42,369 bases of DNA from an uncultured bacterium (GTDB lineage: Bacteria > Desulfobacterota > DSM-4660 > Desulfatiglandales > CALKZT01). Position numbers and translations under genes: made by a program. The DNA lies in NCBI GenBank assembly GCA_938002815.1, contig CALKZT010000002.1, forward strand, positions 1 to 42,369, read 5' to 3'. This document shows positions 36,054 through 42,369 of the stretch, piece after piece. The first letter of the stretch is position 1. The number at the start of each line of letters is the position of its first letter. The notes beneath the pieces were generated by a model. That model was not told the origin of the DNA. It searched no databases and worked only from the letters and a program-made list of their open reading frames with translations.

Positions 36054-37238
36054 TCACTTACCTGAGCTGAGATACCACTCGTAGGTCTTCTTTATACCCT
36101 CTTCAAGGCCAATCTTTGGCCTCCAGCCTAGTCTGGTTATTTTGCTTATATCCAAAAGCTTTTTGGGTGTTCCGTCAGGTTTGGTGGGATCCTGCCTTAT
36201 CTCTCCACTAAAGCCCACGATGATTTTTATCAGGTTTGAGAGGTCCTTTATCTTTAAATCAGTGCCGCTTCCCACATTGAGGAAGTAATCAGGTACTTCC
36301 AGCTCTGACTCTATCCTTTTAGGCGCTGGATCTGATTTAGGATAGAGGCGACATAGATCCCAGGCATTGACCTTTTCCATCAAAAAGAGACAAGAATCGG
36401 CAAGGTCATCCACATGGAGAAATTCCCTATAGACCTCTCCTGTTCCCCAAAGCTCAACGGTAACGGAGGGCTTTTCTGGGGCAGATGCTGAGCCTTTGAT
36501 CCCGTACTTAGATAAAACGGCAAGTATCTCCTTTTGGCTTGCCCGGCCATCTATACCTTCTATGGGGTTTTTGATTAGATCATGTCTGATGGCCTCCCAA
36601 TCATCCCCTTCAAGGGATTTGCCAAGATGGAATTTTCTAATCAAAGCAGGGAGGACGTGGGATGTATAGAGATCAAAGTTATCATAAGGTCCATAGAGAT
36701 TTGTGGGCATGACGGAGATAAAGTTTGTCCCGTATTGTTCATTATAGTAGCGGCAGAGTTTAATGGCAGCGATCTTGGCTAATGCATAAGGTTCATTGGT
36801 AGTTTCAAGGGGGCCAGTGAGTAAGTATTCTTCCTTCAAGGGTTGAGGGGCGAACTTGGGATATATGCAGGATGAGCCAAGGTTTAAGAGCTTGGAGACA
36901 TTGTATCTAAAGGAGGCATGTATGACATTGGCGGCTATGGCAATGTTTTCATAGATAAACTCTGCCTTGTATGTATCATTTGCAAGGATGCCTCCCACCT
37001 TGGCCGCTGCAAGAAATACATATTGGGGTTTCTGCTCCTGAAAAAATCTCTCTGTCTCAGCCTGGTTTGTGAGATCAACTCTATGGAAGTCCACAGGTAC
37101 AAGCTCGGAGATGGCAGGAGGCCTTCTATGATAATTGGAAACAATATTGGTATAACCATCTTGAAGGAGTTTCCTTATGATGGCAGAGCCTACCATGCCT
37201 GTGCCGCCGGCCACAAAGATTTTGGAGTCCTTATCCAT
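36054..37238 (-). CDS. GDP-L-fucose synthase-like epimerase/reductase with insertion
   Basis: This 394-residue NAD(P) short-chain dehydrogenase has GGTGMVGS (11-18), Ser123 in GSSCIYP, and the catalytic YxxxK (Tyr151, Lys155), all as in Fcl/WcaG, which makes GDP-L-fucose from GDP-4-keto-6-deoxymannose. It is about 70 residues longer than usual, mainly from an insertion at about 208-258 before ELWGTGEVYREFLHVDDLA, plus a smaller one near 292-318. No gmd or other sugar genes are in the window. Confidence 0.82.
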   Translation of the reverse strand: MDKDSKIFVAGGTGMVGSAIIRKLLQDGYTNIVSNYHRRPPAISELVPVDFHRVDLTNQAETERFFQEQKPQYVFLAAAKVGGILANDTYKAEFIYENIAIAANVIHASFRYNVSKLLNLGSSCIYPKFAPQPLKEEYLLTGPLETTNEPYALAKIAAIKLCRYYNEQYGTNFISVMPTNLYGPYDNFDLYTSHVLPALIRKFHLGKSLEGDDWEAIRHDLIKNPIEGIDGRASQKEILAVLSKYGIKGSASAPEKPSVTVELWGTGEVYREFLHVDDLADSCLFLMEKVNAWDLCRLYPKSDPAPKRIESELEVPDYFLNVGSGTDLKIKDLSNLIKIIVGFSGEIRQDPTKPDGTPKKLLDISKITRLGWRPKIGLEEGIKKTYEWYLSSGK

Positions 37239-37435
37239 TTTTGATTCCCCTATAGCCTAAAGGTTTCTTCCTGAGGGCCAATACGAGATAGCTCCGCTCC
37301 AGGGCTCTGAACCCAATTCCTGGAACACTTGAAAAATTGGCCGTCTGCCACAAAATCATCTATTTCCTATGCTAAAGGATGAATGATGTCAAGGAGGAAG
37401 AAGGCCTCTTTCTTTTCTTCAAATGGCTAAAATGG

Positions 37436-37831
37436 CTATTTGGATTTAACGGATAGACTATTTTTATCTATCCTACGGATCAATTCATTATAGGTTTTGA
37501 AGAATGAGCTTTCTTCTGTGGAATGATCAAATTCAGCAAGCCATTTTCTGATATAGTCATGGTCTATATCTGGATTTTTTAACAAGATTAAATTTACATC
37601 TTCTGAATCTCTTGGTCTTCCAACAAATATCTTTTGAATGATTAAATCTTATACAGAGGCATAGTTTACTATGACATTACATATGCAAATCTTTCTCCCT
37701 CTTTTTATTGCCTGCTACTCATAAGGAATAAAAGAAATACAAAAAACGGCGGGCCCTCCAATTATCATGTAAAAAATACCAGCATTCTTTAACTCAGCCC
37801 CTATTGAGGACATTAATCTTTCAAAGCTCAT
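37436..37831 (-). pseudogene. Decayed nucleotidyltransferase (MNT/AbiEii-like)
   Basis: The frame opens with MSFERLMSSIGAELKNAGIF and YMIIGGPAVF, the start of a nucleotidyltransferase-fold protein. It ends with NYASV*DLIIQKIFVGRPRDSEDV and a helical tail, also family-typical. Two in-frame stop codons (TAG after FIPYE, TAA before DLIIQ) interrupt it. Between GGPAVF and the FIPYE part, a block of roughly 50-60 residues, which would hold the catalytic aspartates, seems missing. It overlaps its partner's stop (ATGA), so the pair was once coupled. Confidence 0.7.
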
Positions 37832-38043
37832 CTTTTAAGAGAATTTAATATCTTGGCAATTCTGATATCCACTTCAATTCCCTCCAAGCTATTTTTTAGA
37901 GGTAAAACACCAAGGTTTACTCCCTCACGATAAAGGGCCTCAAAGATTTTTAAATTTTCTGAAAAGCTTTATATGCTCTTGGCTATGTACTCCTTTTCAA
38001 AATGAGCCCTTGGGAATGTGTAAGATAAACTATCCCGTATCAT
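37828..38043 (-). pseudogene. Decayed small partner gene of the nucleotidyltransferase
   Basis: A 71-residue-scale frame starts MIRDSLSYTFPRAHFEKEYI and carries one in-frame TAA at codon 25. It then continues intact through NLKIFEALYREGVNLGVLPL and IEVDIRIAKILNSLKR to its stop. It directly precedes and overlaps the nucleotidyltransferase remnant, the layout of a two-gene toxin-antitoxin-like module. I do not recognise its family securely. Confidence 0.6.
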
Positions 38044-38251
38044 TTAACCCCTGCTCCTTTCTGGGATCCCGTCTATCAGGTTCTCACAGGCATGATCCCG
38101 TAAAGGGGTAAGGGAGGTCAAATAATGATATGGAATTCCTAAGGGTAACTGGTTAAGAAGGAAGGAGACAGGTACGAAGGTATTGGGAATAGAAAGTAAT
38201 AGCCGTTAGGGATGAAAGGGGAGTGGGGGCGGGATCCATTGAGATTCTGTA

Positions 38252-38280
38252 TTGACAAAGGGGGGAAAGGTTGTTAAAAA
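38252..38280 (+). promoter_or_regulatory. Predicted promoter of the tRNA-Gly/tRNA-Cys transcript
   Basis: TTGACA (38252-38257) and TAAAAA (38275-38280) are spaced by exactly 17 bases, ten bases before the first tRNA. Confidence 0.7.
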
Positions 38281-38289
38281 AAGAGCTAT

Positions 38290-38365
38290 GCGGGAATAGC
38301 TCAGGTGGTAGAGCTCCACGTTGCCAACGTGGTTGTCGCGGGTTCGAGTCCCGTTTCCCGCTCCA
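38290..38365 (+). tRNA. tRNA-Gly (anticodon GCC)
   Basis: A 76-base cloverleaf. The acceptor GCGGGAA pairs with TTCCCGC; the anticodon stem CCACG/CGTGG encloses loop TTGCCAA; the T-arm contains GGTTCGAGTCC; and a CCA end is encoded. Confidence 0.97.
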
Positions 38366-38367
38366 TA

Positions 38368-38443
38368 GGCGGCATAGCCAAGTGGCTAAGGCGGCGGTCT
38401 GCAAAACCGCTATTCACCGGTTCGAATCCGGTTGCCGCCTCCA
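38368..38443 (+). tRNA. tRNA-Cys (anticodon GCA)
   Basis: A 76-base cloverleaf. The acceptor GGCGGCA pairs with TGCCGCC; the anticodon stem GCGGT/ACCGC encloses loop CTGCAAA; the T-arm contains GGTTCGAATCC; and CCA is encoded. It starts two bases after tRNA-Gly and must share its transcript. Confidence 0.97.
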
Positions 38444-38514
38444 ATCTGACAGGGAATCCCATTCTAAGACTTCCTTCCCTTGAATTTCATCTGCCTACAT
38501 GTTAACAGTGGGAT

Positions 38515-41500
38515 ATGATTCCACTTGGGCTTATCTATCTCCTCTTCTTCCTCTCAGGTGCCTGCGGCCTAATCTACGAGGTCTTGTGGCTTAGGTTATT
38601 GGAAAAGGTCACCGGGAGTTCTCCGGTTGCCATCTCTATCCTCCTCGGCATCTTCATGGCAGGGCTCGGGGCCGGGAGTATCTTGGGGGGTAAGGTGGCC
38701 CATGGGATAAACCCAAAGGAAAGGCTCTTTTTCATATACGGAGGCTTAGAAGGGGCTATAGGTATCTGGGCATTGTTGATACCCATATTTACAACCCTCC
38801 TGGGGCCCCTCCTCTCATTCTTCTATAACATTGCCCAATCAGGGAGTGGGATCTATTACCTTGGCTGCTTGCTGGTGGGTCTCCTCATCCTCTTTGTCCC
38901 AACCTGCCTTATGGGTTTTACTCTTCCGGTCCTTATTCAGTATGCCGAAGCCTCCTCCCATAAGGTGGGCCTCAGATCCGGTCTCCTATACGGCTTCAAT
39001 ACCGCAGGTGGGGCAGTAGGTGCCCTTTTTGCAGGTTTTGTGGGGATACCACTTATGGGCACAAATATGACACTTTTGGTAGCAATTTCTATAAGTTTAT
39101 CCATTTTTGTCACATCGTATCTCCTATATAGATTTTTAAGCTTAAGGCGGCTAAGATCTCCTGTCAGAGAGAGTAAAATTGATAGTAAGTTTCCAAATTA
39201 TCTGGATATTAAAACAAAAGTACTTGGCTTAATTTTCCTGGTATCTGGGGTTGTATCCATTTCATTTGAAATAATATGGACCAATCTTTTGGCTTTGCTC
39301 ATCGGTCCAACAATTTATTCTTTTAGCATTGTTGTGAGCACTTATATAATTGGAATTGGTTTTGGCTCCCTTCTTTTTTCTAAGTTTTTCAAAAAGAATC
39401 AAGGAATAGAACTTATCATACTAATGCAATTCATAATGGCATTGTCTTTTCTATTAATAAGCCAGGTGATGGGAAATTCTCAGCTATTTTTTTCTAAATT
39501 GATATTCACTTTCAAAGATGACCTCATTCTTCTCTGGTTACTTAAAGGGTGTTTGCTTTTTGTCTTAATGCTACCTCCAACCATTATTTCGGGAGGAATG
39601 TTCCCTCTAATCCTAAATGTCTTATCTCCCAAAAACGAAGAGGCAGGGGGAAAGGCAGGTTTTATTTACGGCCTCAATACAATAGGATGCATAATTGGAT
39701 CTATTCTAACCGGTTTTCTCTTAATGCCATATCTTGGCAAGATTTACTCCATTAAGCTATTGGTCTCTGTTCAGGTTTTTGCCGTAGCCTGTTTCGGAAT
39801 TTACCTGGCAAGATCTCAAGGCATGGGTTTTTGGGGCTATAGGAGATCTTATCTCTTCGGTGGGATTATACTGGTCCTATCATATATCCTTCCACAGTGG
39901 GACGTATCTTTACTCTCCTATGGCAGGTACCACAACTTTTCTGGGATCACATCGCTCATTCACAGGTTTGGTTGGGTAGAGTCGTTTTTTAGGGGAAATA
40001 GTGCTTTGAGGTCCTACGAGAAGGCAAGAGAGATCCTCTTTCAGGGGGATGGTCTCAACGGCTTTACGGTTGTTGAAAGGTATTACGACAGTGCCGGTAA
40101 AGAGAAGCTGAGCCTGATTACAAGCGGAAAACCAGATGCCTCATCCCATGGGGATAGGGCGACACAGACCATGTTGGCCCACGTCCCCCTCCTTTTTCAC
40201 CCAGATCCAAAGGATGTAATGGTATTGGGTCTTGCAAGTGGAATGACCGCCGGAGAGGTCTTGTTATACCCTGTTAGGTCCTTGGATGTGGTGGAGATAA
40301 ATCCTCAGGTACTGAAGGCCTCGGAGCTATTCCTGTCCTACAATAATAACCTATTGAAGGATCCAAGGGTCAGGATAGTTTTGCAGGATGGAAGGGTGCA
40401 CCTTACCCATACAAAGAGGCGATATGATGTGATCATATCGGAGCCTTCAAACCCCTGGATGTCAGGGCTTGCAAACCTCTTTAGCTACCAATTCTTCTTG
40501 AAGGGTAAGGGAAGGTTAAAAGAGGGGGGCATATTCCTTCAATGGATCCATGGCTATCAGATGGACTGGGATACCTTTTCATTGGTCTGCAGGACCTTTT
40601 TTTCCGTCTTCCCTAAAGGCCTTTTATTGAAGAGCTCTCCTTCGGGGGATGACTATCTCCTGTTAGGCCTAAAAGGAGAAGGGGAGTTTCAGGTAAGGGA
40701 CATTTTAAAGAATATATCCTATGCCCAGAGATCCCAGATGGTGAAGATATCTCATCCCTCTGTTTTGGGGAATCTGATACTGGTGGAGGGGCCCCAGGGT
40801 TTGCTGGGCAAAGGACCCATTCATACGGATGAGAGGCCCATTTTGGAGTTCCAGGCCCCAAAGCTCTTATACGCTAAATCTAATGTGGAAGAGAATCTCT
40901 TGGGGTATCTAAGAGCTGGGGCGCTCAAGGATCAGCTCCTAAACAATAACAGATATTCCCAAAACTTATCCCTTTATGAGTTCTCCCTCTCCGTATTCCA
41001 GCCCATGTTTTCCCTCCTAAAAATGAGTTACCTGGGTGAGGAAGGTTATACGAAGGCAAGGGATATGACCCTAAGTTATTGTAAGGATAACCTTGTAGGG
41101 GAGCTGGATGGGATAGAGGAGCGAGAGGTGGGGGAAAGATGTGCCATAAGCCAACGTGACCTCATCTCTAAACACCTTACAAGATTCCCCGAAGATTGGC
41201 TTGCCATGATAGATCTTGGGAATGTCTTATACTTTTTAGGGGATAAGTCCGGTGCAAGGGCCCAGTATGAGAAGGCGATGGAGCTGAATAGATATGATCC
41301 GGCTCCCATAAAGGCCTTAGGGATTATGGCCCTAAAGGAGTTGAACTGGTCAGAGGCCCTCAGATACTTTGAGGAGGCACTCTCTTTAGATCCCTATGAT
41401 CCAATAATCTACTTCAACTTGGGTTTGATCCACTACCAAAGGGGTTTGTTCGCTCGGGCAGTGGAATTCCTCAGGAAGGGGCTTGAGATCCAGGAGGATC

Positions 41501-41541
41501 CACGGGCAAGGGCGCTACTCTCTCAACTGGAGGGAAAGTAA
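38515..41541 (+). CDS. Membrane transporter-like / spermidine synthase-like / TPR fusion protein
   Basis: This 1008-residue protein has three parts. Residues about 1-450 hold a dozen or so membrane helices, with FFLSGACGLIYEVLWLRLLE at the start as in fused MFS/spermidine synthase proteins. Residues about 500-740 are a spermidine synthase-like methyltransferase fold: HGDRATQTMLAH, VLGLASGMTAGEVL, VVEINPQV, then ISEPSNPWMSG. Residues about 880-1008 form three or so TPR units (GDKSGARAQYEKAMELN, WSEALRYFEEALSLDP, GLFARAVEFLRKGLEI). Polyamine synthesis is not proven: the key Asp of true SpeE is replaced in SEPSNPW. The stretch 39060-39790 is clearly more A/T-rich than the rest of the gene. Confidence 0.85.
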   Translation: MIPLGLIYLLFFLSGACGLIYEVLWLRLLEKVTGSSPVAISILLGIFMAGLGAGSILGGKVAHGINPKERLFFIYGGLEGAIGIWALLIPIFTTLLGPLLSFFYNIAQSGSGIYYLGCLLVGLLILFVPTCLMGFTLPVLIQYAEASSHKVGLRSGLLYGFNTAGGAVGALFAGFVGIPLMGTNMTLLVAISISLSIFVTSYLLYRFLSLRRLRSPVRESKIDSKFPNYLDIKTKVLGLIFLVSGVVSISFEIIWTNLLALLIGPTIYSFSIVVSTYIIGIGFGSLLFSKFFKKNQGIELIILMQFIMALSFLLISQVMGNSQLFFSKLIFTFKDDLILLWLLKGCLLFVLMLPPTIISGGMFPLILNVLSPKNEEAGGKAGFIYGLNTIGCIIGSILTGFLLMPYLGKIYSIKLLVSVQVFAVACFGIYLARSQGMGFWGYRRSYLFGGIILVLSYILPQWDVSLLSYGRYHNFSGITSLIHRFGWVESFFRGNSALRSYEKAREILFQGDGLNGFTVVERYYDSAGKEKLSLITSGKPDASSHGDRATQTMLAHVPLLFHPDPKDVMVLGLASGMTAGEVLLYPVRSLDVVEINPQVLKASELFLSYNNNLLKDPRVRIVLQDGRVHLTHTKRRYDVIISEPSNPWMSGLANLFSYQFFLKGKGRLKEGGIFLQWIHGYQMDWDTFSLVCRTFFSVFPKGLLLKSSPSGDDYLLLGLKGEGEFQVRDILKNISYAQRSQMVKISHPSVLGNLILVEGPQGLLGKGPIHTDERPILEFQAPKLLYAKSNVEENLLGYLRAGALKDQLLNNNRYSQNLSLYEFSLSVFQPMFSLLKMSYLGEEGYTKARDMTLSYCKDNLVGELDGIEEREVGERCAISQRDLISKHLTRFPEDWLAMIDLGNVLYFLGDKSGARAQYEKAMELNRYDPAPIKALGIMALKELNWSEALRYFEEALSLDPYDPIIYFNLGLIHYQRGLFARAVEFLRKGLEIQEDPRARALLSQLEGK

Positions 41542-41627
41542 TGGGAAAAGGGTCAAGAGGAGATTTCTCTATGGTGAATTCCTTAGGGTTATTGTAGATT
41601 TTCCTATAACTCTTAGGACCGCTCAAG

Positions 41628-42369
41628 ATGGAAGGGGAAGAGAGGATTTACCAGGCATTCCTGGAGGACATAGAGGAGGGTGTTTACGAAACTGACCTAC
41701 AGGGCAACTTTACCTATGTAAATAAGGCCTTTGCAAGGATCCTTGGATATCCTGTGGAAGAGGTGGTAGGCAAGAACTTCTCTATCTTCCTCTCCCAAGA
41801 GTCTTCTAAGGAGGCCTTTGAGGTCTTCAACAGACTGTTTCGGACCAAAGAGCCCATAAAGGACATCCTCTGGAGGGTAAAGACCCTCAGTGGCAGAGAG
41901 GGCACAGTGGAGCTGAGTGCCCATGCGATCCTCACAGAGAAGGGAGATGTAAAGGGATTTAGGGGGGTGGCAAGGGATGTGACCGACAAGCTCATGACTC
42001 AAGTGCTCCTCAGGAGATCTCAGATCAGGTATAAGACCCTTTTGGACTTTGTCCCCTATCCCCTGGTGGTATTTGACAATAAGGGAAAGGTCTCTTATCT
42101 GAACTCTGCCTTTACCCAAGTCTTTGGCTGGACCTTAGAGGAGCTTGTGGGAAAGAACATACCCTATGTGCCCAGTTTCCTGGAGGAGGAGACAAGGAGG
42201 CTCTTGCAGAGGTTCATAGAGGAAAAGACCATACCCAGATACGAAACCCAGAGGCTTACCAAAGATGGTAGGATCTTGGATGTGATCATTCGGGCAGCAA
42301 TAGTATCTGAAGAGGAAGACCCGGAAGCCTTCTATGAATTGGTTATCCTAAGGGATATCACCCAGCAAA
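41628..42369 (+). CDS. PAS-domain sensor protein (partial, probably a histidine kinase)
   Basis: The frame is open to the right edge, with about 247 residues visible. Two PAS domains follow each other: about 7-125 (EEGVYETDLQGNFTYVNKAF, then GYPVEEVVGKNF, ending GFRGVARDVTDK) and about 130-245 (YPLVVFDNKGKVSYLNSAF, then GWTLEELVGKN, ending ILRDITQQ). The output domain (kinase, GGDEF or sigma-54 activator) lies outside the window. The start at ATG 41628, 86 bases after the previous gene, has a weak ribosome site. Confidence 0.85.
   Translation, partial: MEGEERIYQAFLEDIEEGVYETDLQGNFTYVNKAFARILGYPVEEVVGKNFSIFLSQESSKEAFEVFNRLFRTKEPIKDILWRVKTLSGREGTVELSAHAILTEKGDVKGFRGVARDVTDKLMTQVLLRRSQIRYKTLLDFVPYPLVVFDNKGKVSYLNSAFTQVFGWTLEELVGKNIPYVPSFLEEETRRLLQRFIEEKTIPRYETQRLTKDGRILDVIIRAAIVSEEEDPEAFYELVILRDITQQ

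Larger units (their letters stand above)
37239..38289. other. Gene-poor stretch holding decayed genes
   Basis: Apart from the two pseudogenes at 37436-38043 and the tRNA promoter near 38252, I see no coding or RNA gene here. It is more A/T-rich than its surroundings and has no IS ends or long direct repeats that I could find. Confidence 0.6.

Noticed and set aside
35860-36057. A 65-codon minus-strand frame between the fucose synthase-like gene and arsC
   Set aside because: Composition is unlike a folded protein, no motif is seen, and it ends at the arsC ribosome site by chance.
37239-38289. Insertion sequence or integration site
   Set aside because: No transposase remnant, terminal inverted repeat or duplicated tRNA end was found despite the adjacent tRNA genes.
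38153-38505. Open frames over the tRNA genes on both strands
   Set aside because: They read through the two clear tRNA cloverleafs, which explain the sequence.

Overview
The window looks like chromosomal DNA of a strictly anaerobic Gram-negative bacterium, most likely of the Desulfobacterota (former Deltaproteobacteria) or a close relative. The signs are LptA/LptC/KdsA/KdsC (an LPS outer membrane), RpoN next to a regulatory PTS, a four-subunit pyruvate:ferredoxin oxidoreductase, an RCKP-type rubredoxin-like peptide, a PxxKW cysteine-rich protein, a c-type cytochrome chemoreceptor, and an F0 sector with Na+-type c subunits. Arginine codons are dominated by AGG/AGA. No phage, IS element or CRISPR array is seen; nearly everything is housekeeping in long, tightly packed operons.

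Layout. (1) 1-3476, minus: branched-chain amino acid type ABC transporter livK-livH-livM-livG; livG runs off the left edge. (2) 3477-4212: a 36-residue zinc-ribbon gene and a structured, apparently non-coding stretch. (3) 4213-7774, plus: an F0-only ATP synthase operon (two small membrane proteins, a, a four-hairpin fused c, a single-hairpin c, b', b) closed by tandem terminators, with no F1 genes. (4) 7844-11063, minus: porC-porD-porA-porB and an FmdB-like zinc ribbon. (5) 11119-20983, minus: rmuC-kdsA-kdsC-lptC-lptA-rpoN-hpf-ptsN-EIIA(Man)-rimI-gap-tpiA-ferritin-like. (6) 21136-23358, plus: a frame-disrupted cytochrome c/chemoreceptor gene, an isochorismatase-fold hydrolase and the PxxKW protein. 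(7) 23384-31456, minus: nine genes with overlapping or nearly touching ends (radical SAM, precorrin-2 dehydrogenase, ccsA, hemA, MoaE-like, xseB, ispA, dxs, tlyA), linking tetrapyrrole, cytochrome c and isoprenoid synthesis. (8) 31699-35455, plus: cold-shock protein and mfd. (9) 35427-37238, minus: arsC and a GDP-fucose synthase-like gene. (10) 37436-38043: a decayed nucleotidyltransferase gene pair. (11) 38290-42369, plus: tRNA-Gly and tRNA-Cys, a 1008-residue membrane/spermidine-synthase/TPR fusion, and a PAS sensor cut by the right edge.

The most unusual feature is the F0 operon. It encodes a c-type protein with four tandem hairpins (eight membrane helices); only hairpins 1 and 4 keep the outer-helix ion-binding glutamate, while hairpins 2 and 3 have glutamine. 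A second, single-hairpin c subunit has the Glu32/Glu65 two-carboxylate pattern known from Na+-driven rotors. A mixed rotor with fewer ion sites than hairpins is the natural inference. Other points worth checking are the chemoreceptor with c-type heme motifs, the CX4CX2C radical SAM protein heading the heme operon, the structured RNA-like stretch before the atp operon, and the pair of genes inactivated by nonsense codons.

All product names come from reading sequence motifs and context; no database search was possible.
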